From Sorangium cellulosum So0157-2 (GTDB lineage Bacteria > Myxococcota_A > Polyangia > Polyangiales > Polyangiaceae), in NCBI RefSeq assembly GCF_000418325.1, contig NC_021658.1, forward strand, positions 13,992,501 through 14,056,500: 64,000 bases of DNA, given 5' to 3'. Below are positions 35,368 through 42,640 of this stretch, piece after piece (positions within the stretch are counted from its first letter, which is position 1; each line of letters opens with the position of its first letter). The notes under the pieces are model-generated. The model searched no databases and was not told where the DNA came from. It saw only the letters and a list, made by a program, of their open reading frames with translations. A program made the position numbers and the translations under genes.

Positions 35368-36945
35368 ATGCCACGATCCATCCAGCGCGCGCGGTCGTGG
35401 CGCTCTGCCTTCACGGAGGCCCTGGTCCTGATGCTGGCCTCCTGCGCCTTCGGCACCGGGTGCGCGGAGGTCCCCTGCGGGCCTCGCCTGCGCTGTGAGC
35501 CGCCGGCCGAGGAGGAGCTGCCCGACAAGGAACCGCCTTGTCCCGACGAACCCCAGGGGGGCCTCGTTGCTACGGACGAGTGCGGCGTCTTCGTCAGCTC
35601 GAGCCTTGGCCACGATCGGAACCCGGGGACGAGCAAAGCCCCCGTCAAGACGATCGGGAGAGCCATCGAGCTCTTGGCCCAGGAGCCCCAGCGGCCTCCG
35701 AGGGTTCATGCCTGCAGCGAAAATTTCCCCGAGGCCGTGCGCGTCCGCGGGACCCTGGAGATTTGGGGCGGATTCGACTGCCATCTCGAGTGGATCCACG
35801 ATGGCGGCGGGAGAAATACGGTGATCGAGCCCGAGCCGGACGAAACACCGCTCACGTTCGAAGCCGATGCCACGGCGACGGTCTTCGATCTGGAGGCACG
35901 GGCGGCGTCGGCCACGGCGCCGGGCGGCTCGTCGATCGCGGCGATCATGCTGGAGGGTGCTCGGGTCACCCTGCACCGCGGCGCGCTGGTCGCGGGCGAT
36001 GGCGCGCGGGGCCGCGACGGCGCGCCTGGCGATCCGAAGAACGCGCCGGGCAGGGCGGGACGCCACGGCCGGTTCGGCGAGGACGCGTGCACCGGCGACT
36101 TCGTGCTCGGCGGCGACCAGGCGCATACCGCCTGCGAGCAGGCGGACTCGATCGGGGGGCGAGGCGGGGATGGAACGGTCGACCACGGAGCGCCCGGCGG
36201 CGACGGCGAGCTGATGCCGATCCCGAACCTCACCGGCTTTGGCCTCGGTGGCCGAGGTGCCACGAGCACCGACGATTGCTTGGCCGGGCAAACAGGCGCG
36301 AACGGTCCTGACGGCGCGCACGGGCTGGGCGCGCGCGGCCTGGGCGCGTTCAGCTCGCGAGGGCACTACCTCGGGGTGAACGGCGGCGACGGCGGCGACG
36401 GGGGCCCCGGGCAGGGGGGCGGCGGCGGGGGCGGCACGCGGGCCGGCGCGATGTTCTGCGGCACCGCGCGCAACGCCGGCGGCGCCGGCGGCGGCTCCGG
36501 CGGCTCGGGCGGCTGCGGTGGGCGCGGCGGGCACGGCGGCGGCCATGGGGGCGCGAGCGTCGGCCTCGTGATCCTGAACGCGCGCGTGGAGCTCCACGGC
36601 ACCGGGGTCACAGCCGCGCGAGGCGGCGACGGCGGCCATGGCGGCGTCTTCCAGATCGGCGGGGCGCCCGGGCTCGGGGCGCCTGGCGGGCAGGGCTTCG
36701 GCGGCTCGCCTTTCGGGTGCTCCGGCGGCGATGGCGGCAAAGGCGGCAACGGCGGGCACGGCGGCGGAGGGCAGGGCGGGCCCTCGATCGCCGTCGCCGT
36801 GGTAGGACCCTCGCTCCCGGTGGTGATGGAGGCTGAGCTCACGGCGGGAACGGGTGGCAAGGGCGGGCTTGGGGCGAACCCGAGCGTCGCTGGGTCCGCC
36901 GGCGACGATGGGCTGGCCATCGCCGTGGCCGGCTTTCCCCAGTGA
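35368..36945 (+). CDS. Gly-rich (PGRS/collagen-like) lipoprotein
   Basis: ATG 35368 gives a 525-residue protein with a signal ending CAFGTGC, a likely lipobox. The N-terminal 170 residues look like a folded domain of pectate-lyase/DUF1565 type (SSLGHDRNPGTSKAPVKTIG), which in other proteins starts a parallel beta-helix. From about residue 210 the chain is dominated by Gly repeats (GGDGGDGGPGQGGGGGGG; GGSGGSGGCGGRGGHGGGHG) with interspersed beta-like segments. It is probably an extracellular surface structure. Operon with its neighbours; the downstream lipoprotein starts 15 bp later after GAGGA. Confidence 0.75.
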   Translation: MPRSIQRARSWRSAFTEALVLMLASCAFGTGCAEVPCGPRLRCEPPAEEELPDKEPPCPDEPQGGLVATDECGVFVSSSLGHDRNPGTSKAPVKTIGRAIELLAQEPQRPPRVHACSENFPEAVRVRGTLEIWGGFDCHLEWIHDGGGRNTVIEPEPDETPLTFEADATATVFDLEARAASATAPGGSSIAAIMLEGARVTLHRGALVAGDGARGRDGAPGDPKNAPGRAGRHGRFGEDACTGDFVLGGDQAHTACEQADSIGGRGGDGTVDHGAPGGDGELMPIPNLTGFGLGGRGATSTDDCLAGQTGANGPDGAHGLGARGLGAFSSRGHYLGVNGGDGGDGGPGQGGGGGGGTRAGAMFCGTARNAGGAGGGSGGSGGCGGRGGHGGGHGGASVGLVILNARVELHGTGVTAARGGDGGHGGVFQIGGAPGLGAPGGQGFGGSPFGCSGGDGGKGGNGGHGGGGQGGPSIAVAVVGPSLPVVMEAELTAGTGGKGGLGANPSVAGSAGDDGLAIAVAGFPQ

Positions 36946-36960
36946 GCCGAGGAGGAACGG

Positions 36961-37737
36961 ATGCAGCGGTCGAAGCTCGTTGGAATCGCGATGGTCGCGC
37001 TCGCGGCGGTCTCCTGCGGCGACGACGGGGGCGAACACCCCCCCATTCCCGTCGACGTCGAGGAGCTGCTCGCGCGAGCCGGGCACAGCAAGGACGACCA
37101 CAGGTTGGCTTCGAGCCTCCGGCAGCGTGGTCTCTTGTGCAAGGACGGCCTCTGGCTCCCCGAGGTCTACTGGCCCCCGCTCGGGCCGCCGCGGATCGAG
37201 CGCATGGTGCTCGTCGCATGGGACATGCCCGCTGGCACGTTCAGAGGCTGGGAGCTCGTGCAGAACGCGTCGGACCGCCGCTACTGGTCCGTGGCGCTGT
37301 CCGCCGAGGAGGTGGGTTTCGGCTGCGAGGAGCGCTACACGACGAGCTTCTTTCTCCTGGCGAGCTGGCCGGACAACAACGTTTCCAGAGCGATTGGCCT
37401 TGAGCGAGCGGCTCAACTTGCCCTCCAGGAGGACATTTCCTCTGATGACGCTGTACTGGTGAAACACTACACCTTGATCGACGTCGAGAGGGCCAGCGTG
37501 CCGGTGCCGGACACGGCGACCTATTACCTGCAGAACCTGTTCACGGGCGCCACATTCAGCATCGACGTTCCAACCGAGGGCGACGGTTCTCCGGATTATG
37601 TGACTGAGATCGAGGTCGATTACGGCGAGCTCGGCCTTGGCGCGATGACCGATGTGGCGACCGGCGTGGTGTACGAGCGCGAGGGCGTGGAGCTGACGAA
37701 CCATTGCCTTACCGTGACGGACACGACCCTGCCGTAG
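36961..37737 (+). CDS. Unknown lipoprotein, 258 aa
   Basis: The N-terminus (VGIAMVALAAVSCGDDGG) is a lipoprotein signal with Asp at +3 and +4. An Asp at +2 would favour the inner membrane, but here Gly is +2, so the final membrane is unclear. The mature part is mixed alpha/beta (LVAWDMPAGTFRGWELVQNA) without a known domain. The last third has lower GC than usual for the region. It is the last gene of the three-gene exported-protein operon 34206-37737. Confidence 0.7.
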   Translation: MQRSKLVGIAMVALAAVSCGDDGGEHPPIPVDVEELLARAGHSKDDHRLASSLRQRGLLCKDGLWLPEVYWPPLGPPRIERMVLVAWDMPAGTFRGWELVQNASDRRYWSVALSAEEVGFGCEERYTTSFFLLASWPDNNVSRAIGLERAAQLALQEDISSDDAVLVKHYTLIDVERASVPVPDTATYYLQNLFTGATFSIDVPTEGDGSPDYVTEIEVDYGELGLGAMTDVATGVVYEREGVELTNHCLTVTDTTLP

Positions 37738-38057
37738 CGCGCGGTCGGGCCGTCCGGCGCGCGGGGGCCCTCGCCACGGCCGGGCCGTAGATCGCCGAAC
37801 CGCGGCGCCCCCGCCCCGGCCGCACTACTGCTCAGTGAGCACTGGCGCGCCGCAGGTAGGCGCCCCCGAGGATCTCGCGCTCCTCGATGCGTCATTTCCG
37901 CGCTCTGGGTGGCAATTGCTGGCGTTCCCGAATCAGAATCGGGAATTTGGATCCTCACCGCAGCCGGTGACTCACCTGCGCGGCTGCGGGTTCGCGCTGC
38001 GGGCGAAGGTGGTTTGCCAGCGTGACCGTTAAGCGGGGCCGAGCCCGCCGTGCCGAT
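37738..38057. other. Convergent intergenic region carrying one cassette-flanking repeat
   Basis: The 320-bp stretch separates the rightward lipoprotein operon from the leftward three-gene cassette. It starts with a GC-rich segment in which CGGGCCGT and ACGGCCGG can pair (37745-37790), a possible terminator. It ends with a 57-bp segment (37994-38050) that resembles 41559-41615 on the other side of the cassette. A short rightward frame (37835-38032) ends in this repeat and may be a relic. Confidence 0.4.
37994..38050 (+). repeat. Left diverged direct repeat flanking the three-gene cassette
   Basis: By eye, 41 of 57 positions are identical to 41559-41615 in the same orientation without gaps. 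In both copies one frame reads A-(4 residues)-V-x-Q-R-x-x-stop (ALRAKVVCQRDR and AVLVKTVRQRAS), as if both were 3' ends of related dead genes. The repeat ends 8 bp before the last cassette gene's stop codon. Its origin is unknown. Confidence 0.4.
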
Positions 38058-39476
38058 TCAACTCCTTCTCGGAGCAACGCCGCCCTTGCGCTTCATTCCG
38101 AAACCGAGACGGTACACGTCTGGTACGTTGATCCGCCCATTTCTCAATCGCTGCACCACGCCGAGATCGATGAGATCGTCGAGCACGCCTCGGAGATCTC
38201 CCCCGTGGCGCCGGCGACGACGGGCCTCCTCATCGCGATCGAGGATCTGATCGAGTTGGGCGCGCCGCCAAACGGCGAGCACTTGCTTGGGATCACACGG
38301 CACGAGTAGTCCCTCAAGCTTTACAAGGGCCTGCTCGGTCCACGGAAAGTCCTCGCGAATTTCTCGGGCGCGGATCTCCGCAGCCCCACGAACGCCTTCT
38401 TGGATCGCTTTGTAATGGATTGCTAATCCCTCGTCATCCGGCGTAACCCGCGCCGCTTCCCGAACTGCCGTAAGAAAGCTGCGAGGGCTGGCACGACCAA
38501 ACGCATCACCAAGGTGGTTTGTGAGCCACGGGTACGTGTCGCCTTGGCGCTCCCGCGTCCCCATCCACCGGCCCGCGATCTGGTGCCACAACCGCTGCTG
38601 CGTCTCCTCTTTAGAACGCAGTGCGGTTGGCACTTCCCATACGCCGTTGACCGGATTCTTCCAGCCCTCGCTCAAAGAGCGGAACACGTCGGCGTGCATG
38701 TCAGAATTCGCTAGGTACTGCCAGAGGAGCCCGTAAAGATCGACGCGGTGCCATGCAAGCTCCACTGCCGCGGTCTGAAGCTTGCTCGCGTCCGGAAAGC
38801 GCAGCACTTCGGGGTCTTGCAGTACATCAAGCCGCACGAATGCTTTCGCACGAATGGCGCGCATTCCCGAGAGTTCAAGCAGCAGGCTGAAGAGACCTCG
38901 GTGCGCGCGAACGACATCGCGCCAGAGCGTTCCCGTGCGGTCGATCGCATCGAAGACCACCAGGTGACGCGACTTCTCCCGATCGAGCCGGTCGTCCGTC
39001 TCTGCTAAGATGCGCGCAGCCTCCTCGGGATGCTCATGAACCCACCGCACCCGCTCGCTCCACGTCCCCAGCGTATCGAAGTGCGTCGACGCAACCCGAT
39101 CAAGCACCACGGCTTTCCAAACTGCTCTCTCCGGAAACTGGTTAAAAAGTGCTGTTAGCGTATCCGCGTCGAGCGCGCGGCCGGCCGCGAGCGCCTTTGC
39201 GCCGTGGCCAACGCTCACCTTATACTGTAGCGCCTCTCTCCGTGGATCGAAGAACCGGGACAGCAGTGCGGCGCCGACGTCGGAGGACAGCGTCTCCCAC
39301 CAGAACGTTTTGCCTGTCCCGCGACCCCCCACCACAAGGGCACGGTTGGGATCTAGCGCCTTGATGTGGCTCTCTGGGATGTAGATATTTCTCGGTTCTA
39401 CATGTACGTCGAACAGGTTCTCGGGGATGCTCGCGAGAATTCCACGACGGAGGTCTTGCGCATTCGCCGTGCTCAC
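38058..39476 (-). CDS. P-loop ATPase of the three-gene cassette
   Basis: A 472-residue protein. The ATPase core begins early: Walker A GGRGTGKT (50-57), Walker B HLVVFDAIDR (171-180) and KAFVRLD (211-217) in the position where STAND/KAP-like ATPases carry a sensor Arg. Before it is a short N-terminal strand (DVHVEPRNIYIPESHI). After it come a helical region and a C-terminal winged-helix-like segment (GVLDDLIDLGVVQRLRNGRI). No membrane segment, protease or nuclease motif is visible. It may be an ATP-dependent switch or remodelling unit working with the ParA-like protein. The start overlaps the stop of the upstream gene by 4 bp. Confidence 0.7.
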   Translation of the reverse strand: MSTANAQDLRRGILASIPENLFDVHVEPRNIYIPESHIKALDPNRALVVGGRGTGKTFWWETLSSDVGAALLSRFFDPRREALQYKVSVGHGAKALAAGRALDADTLTALFNQFPERAVWKAVVLDRVASTHFDTLGTWSERVRWVHEHPEEAARILAETDDRLDREKSRHLVVFDAIDRTGTLWRDVVRAHRGLFSLLLELSGMRAIRAKAFVRLDVLQDPEVLRFPDASKLQTAAVELAWHRVDLYGLLWQYLANSDMHADVFRSLSEGWKNPVNGVWEVPTALRSKEETQQRLWHQIAGRWMGTRERQGDTYPWLTNHLGDAFGRASPRSFLTAVREAARVTPDDEGLAIHYKAIQEGVRGAAEIRAREIREDFPWTEQALVKLEGLLVPCDPKQVLAVWRRAQLDQILDRDEEARRRRRHGGDLRGVLDDLIDLGVVQRLRNGRINVPDVYRLGFGMKRKGGVAPRRS

Positions 39477-40804
39477 GGCGCCTCCTCATCGCTCTGCAGT
39501 AGCTCCGCGACATACGGTAGGGCGAGCACACCTCGGAGGAACGGACCGAAGGCGGCCTCAAACTGCTCAGTCGTCACGGTTTCTGCCATCGGTCCCGGGG
39601 GCGCCGCGGGTTCCCACTCGACGAGCTCGCGGCGCCAGTAGATCGGCAGTGGCTCGTGCGGTGCCTCCGGGTCGTTTACGTCAAAGCTAAACGCGTCTGC
39701 CGTCCCTGACTCTTCATAGATGAAGCCCGCGAATAGGTCGTACGCTGCCTCGCGGAGGCGGCCCAGGTACGCGTCTCGGCCGGTCTCCGGTACCTGTGCA
39801 GCCACGACCCGCAGGCGATCTCGGAAACGCTCGACCACCTCGCGCTCCCTCCCCCACGCCGAGAAGAGCAGCCGGTACCCGAGCCACGTCTGCGACGTCG
39901 CTCCGGCGAACAGCAACACCGTCCCACCCAGCCTCGGCACCGCAGCAGCGGCAATGTCGTGCATGCCCGCCCGGCTGTCGAGCAGCACGACCTGCGGTTC
40001 GTGAACCCGCTCTAACCCCACGAGCAGCCGCTCGATGCGCTCTGCGAACTCCGCTCCGGCGGGCGACGCGTATGTCCGACCTAGCTTCGCTATGAAGGTG
40101 CCGTCCCGCAGCGACAGCATCGGATCTCGTTCCAATTCTTCCTCGTCTAGAACGGGGACCGAGCGTGTCCCCACCGCCGGTGCCACGAGTACTTCACCGA
40201 CACGGCTCGGCACCACCATTCCTCGCAACAAGGTGTCATCTGCCATCCCGACCGCGTCCTCTACAAACCAGTCGACTACTCCGAAAGGCGGCAGCTCGTC
40301 CAGGTCTAGCAACATACTCGTCGCGCCCGGCGATTCGAGATCCAGATCGACCACGAGGACGCGCAAGCCCTGCTCGGCGAGTCGCTTCGCGAGCGCTACG
40401 AGCGCCGTCGACCGTCCCACTCCGCCTTTGATGCCGAAGAAAATGATGCGTGGACAGTGCGCGGGGCTGGCGACCGGCGCGCGTCGCCAGCCTTGTTCGC
40501 TCACCAAGTGATCGACCAGCCATACACCTTCGTCCAGCAGCACCCGATCCGTGCTGAGCTCTTCCGAAGCGAAGAATGCACGCTGGACAAATATTGAGGC
40601 TTGTCCTGGGCTGAAATGCCCGAGCCGGTCGTGGAGCTCCTCCGCGAGAGCCGGGGGTACGACTACGTCGTCCCCAACCACTACTCGAATGCGGCCGTAG
40701 ATGTCGCGCAAGAGGTGGACGTCGTCCCCGAGCGCGGCTCGATGCTGGCGAGCCCATCCAAGCGCAAGCGCAAGCGCATCATCAAAGCGCGGACCAGAGC
40801 TCAC
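39473..40804 (-). CDS. ParA/MinD-like NTPase with KGGVGR variant Walker A
   Basis: A 443-residue protein. The first 115 residues are an unknown domain (DIYGRIRVVVGDDVVVPPAL). Then the deviant Walker A IKGGVGRSTALVALAKRLAE (KGGVGRS at 126-132), the A' motif VLVVDLDLESPGATSML, and a switch II-like VVLLDSRAGMHDIA. The signature Lys (KGG) is kept, but the P-loop Lys before Ser is Arg. I recall that databases name a KGGVGR-motif variant ATPase family, so the change is shared and not a random mutation. The C-terminal 150 residues are helical. No DNA-binding domain is seen, which argues against plasmid or chromosome partition. It is coupled by 4-bp overlaps to both neighbours. Confidence 0.75.
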   Translation of the reverse strand: MSSGPRFDDALALALGWARQHRAALGDDVHLLRDIYGRIRVVVGDDVVVPPALAEELHDRLGHFSPGQASIFVQRAFFASEELSTDRVLLDEGVWLVDHLVSEQGWRRAPVASPAHCPRIIFFGIKGGVGRSTALVALAKRLAEQGLRVLVVDLDLESPGATSMLLDLDELPPFGVVDWFVEDAVGMADDTLLRGMVVPSRVGEVLVAPAVGTRSVPVLDEEELERDPMLSLRDGTFIAKLGRTYASPAGAEFAERIERLLVGLERVHEPQVVLLDSRAGMHDIAAAAVPRLGGTVLLFAGATSQTWLGYRLLFSAWGREREVVERFRDRLRVVAAQVPETGRDAYLGRLREAAYDLFAGFIYEESGTADAFSFDVNDPEAPHEPLPIYWRRELVEWEPAAPPGPMAETVTTEQFEAAFGPFLRGVLALPYVAELLQSDEEAP

Positions 40805-41268
40805 AGGCCCTCCTCTTCGGCGATACTCTTCAGGCGCTTCGCCATCTCCAAGCGTGCCCGGACGATGCCCTCAGAGATGGTCCCGTCAGGTGCGTAGCGG
40901 GTCTCAGCGCGCCATGTCTGGAATACATTCGCCGGAGTGGTACCTCGTCCCCCAAGCCTTGGCACCCAGGCGCTCGTCTTGCGCCCGCTCGCCTTTGCGA
41001 TGAAGATGTCCCACAGCTCATCCACGTGGGGTCTGCGGCCTGTGGAGGGGTTCTTTGGAAAATCGCCGTATGCGTCGGGCTTTTCCAACTTGGCCGCAAA
41101 CATCAGCGCCTTCATGCCCGACTCGACCGCCAGGCCGCAGAGGTGATCGAGCGCCTCCAGGTAGAGCGGCGTCGTCCCACGTTTCTGCTCGTCGTCGAAG
41201 CGTTTGCGCTCTGCGTCGGTCAGCTTATACCAGCGCTCGAAGGCGTGGCCGAAGTTCACCTTGCTCAT
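40801..41268 (-). CDS. Unknown 155-aa protein, first gene of the cassette
   Basis: I chose ATG 41268 (MSKVNFGHAFERWYKLTDAE); an upstream extension to 41361 is Arg/Gly-rich and looks non-coding. The protein is basic and helical with ERKRFDDEQKRGTTPLYLEA and a C-terminal IVRARLEMAKRLKSIAEEEG. A middle loop has SAWVPRLGGRGTTPANVFQT. No known family or catalytic motif is recognised. Being first in the operon and small, it could be a sensor, adaptor or regulator. It overlaps the ParA-like gene by 4 bp. Confidence 0.65.
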   Translation of the reverse strand: MSKVNFGHAFERWYKLTDAERKRFDDEQKRGTTPLYLEALDHLCGLAVESGMKALMFAAKLEKPDAYGDFPKNPSTGRRPHVDELWDIFIAKASGRKTSAWVPRLGGRGTTPANVFQTWRAETRYAPDGTISEGIVRARLEMAKRLKSIAEEEGL

Positions 41269-42080
41269 GCGTGCTGGGCTTGTAGCACCCTTCCGCCGGG
41301 CGCGTCCCCGTTCTCGGCGCTCCGGAAGGGACGACCATCCGCTGCGCCCGCAGTATGCCACGCGGGCACGCGAAAGGTGCCCTCGGCCGAAGGGACCGGC
41401 CCGCCGCTCGGCCCGCCCGGGGGCCTAGCCGCTGGCAGGCGCGGGAGCCCCGGCGGAAGACGCGGCGAACTCGGCGGCAAGCCTTCGGTACGGGGAGCTG
41501 CCCCCGCCAGCGCCTCCAGGGGTGGTCCACGATCTACAAGCTGCGTTCGGCGGCGCTTGCGGTGCTGGTGAAGACGGTTCGCCAGCGCGCCAGCTGAGGC
41601 GATCCGAGCCCACCGCCCGCGCGATGACGGACCGCGCTCGGATGAAACGGTAGCGCGAGGGTGCCTCGGCTCGCTCGTCATCTCGTAACCTGTCGGCGCC
41701 CCTCGGGAGGTTCCTGTCCTCGCCTGCTTCCTGGACGGCGCGCCTCGGTTCCTGGACGGCCTGCCTGCTGTGCTGCTCGCATTCACGCACCGAGCCGAGA
41801 CGAGGCGCTGAGCACCCGATCGAGCGTGTTCGGCGGGGTATGCGCACCCGTCAACGTATCCGCACCGCGATCGAATCTATCGCGCACGCCGAGCGGCACG
41901 CTCCCTGTGCTTCATGCCCATCCGCGCCACCATCTCTCCAAGAATGCGCCGCAGGTCCCGCCTCCGCTTTGCCAGCGCGATTCCGACGCCGCCCCGTCCG
42001 CAGCGGCAGATCGCTCCTCGCGCTCAGCCTGGCCGCGCGCTCCTTGACGCTCGCCCCATCCTCCTCCACCCTCGCATCGG
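41269..42080. other. Gene-poor stretch between the cassette and the efflux operon, 812 bp
   Basis: I find no convincing gene; all open frames are Arg/Pro/Ala-rich. It should hold the cassette promoter near 41270-41330 (leftward) and the promoter of the efflux genes (rightward). A short direct repeat (TCCTGGACGGC, two copies near 41733 and 41751) and the second diverged flanking repeat (41559-41615) lie in it. It may be a scar of past insertion events. Confidence 0.4.
41559..41615 (+). repeat. Right diverged direct repeat flanking the three-gene cassette
   Basis: Partner of 37994-38050 (41 of 57 identical by eye, same orientation). It lies about 290 bp upstream of the first cassette gene. The reading frame through it ends at a TGA at the same relative place as the TAA in the left copy, which suggests that both derive from one coding sequence. 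Confidence 0.4.
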
Positions 42081-42476
42081 ATGCCCCGCGTCCGGCGACC
42101 CCACCGTACCCGCAGCGCGATCCTTCGCTGGATCTGCGCCGCGCTCTCGGTGTTCCTCGTCGTCGGCCTCCTCGCTCAGGGGCACACCCTCCAGGCGCTC
42201 GGCGTGACGATCGCGTGCGAGCACCCGATGCTCGAGTCGTCGTCCGCCCATGAGGAGGGCGAGAAGGACGCGGCGCCGGACGGCTCGCACCACGACTGTC
42301 CGCCCAGCTGCGGCGATTGCGCGTGCGGCCGCATCCCCATGACGCTGTCCCTCGAGGTGGTGCTGCCGTACATCCTCCTCGAGGCCTACGAGATCCCCCC
42401 ATCGTCGCCGCCGGCCATGCCAGGGCGCTCCCCCTCCTGCCGCCTCGAACGGCCGCCCCGACACGCGCGCGCTTGA
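42081..42476 (+). CDS. Small Cys/His-containing exported protein upstream of czcCBA
   Basis: A 131-residue protein with an N-terminal hydrophobic segment (WICAALSVFLVVGLLAQGHT) that is probably a signal anchor. Outside it has an acidic/His patch and the cluster SHHDCPPSCGDCACGRIPMT, a possible metal site; the pattern recalls DUF2946-like small proteins near metal genes. It precedes an RND metal efflux operon on the same strand by 164 bp. A role as periplasmic metal binder or sensor is inference from context and residues. The C-terminal tail is Pro/Arg-rich. Confidence 0.6.
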   Translation: MPRVRRPHRTRSAILRWICAALSVFLVVGLLAQGHTLQALGVTIACEHPMLESSSAHEEGEKDAAPDGSHHDCPPSCGDCACGRIPMTLSLEVVLPYILLEAYEIPPSSPPAMPGRSPSCRLERPPRHARA

Positions 42477-42640
42477 GGCGCCCGCGTCAGGCATCGCATC
42501 CACGAGCACGGCCGCCGGCCTCCGGCGCGTGAGCGCCCCAGCGCCGCGCCGCCACGGGCTCGGCCCCCTCGCGCGATCCTGACCGGACTCAACCGCGGTT
42601 CTTCGCGCGAGCGCTCCACGCGCTCGAGGGCTGCCCGTCC

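Noticed and set aside
35368..36945. Gly-rich repeats read as DNA tandem repeats or mobile element
   Set aside because: The repeats follow codon phase and encode Gly-rich protein; DNA units vary freely, so this is a protein-level feature.
39473..40804. ParA-like gene as part of a plasmid partition locus or integrated plasmid
   Set aside because: There is no ParB-like gene, no parS-like repeat set and no replication gene nearby, and the P-loop Lys is changed; a switch in a different system is more likely.
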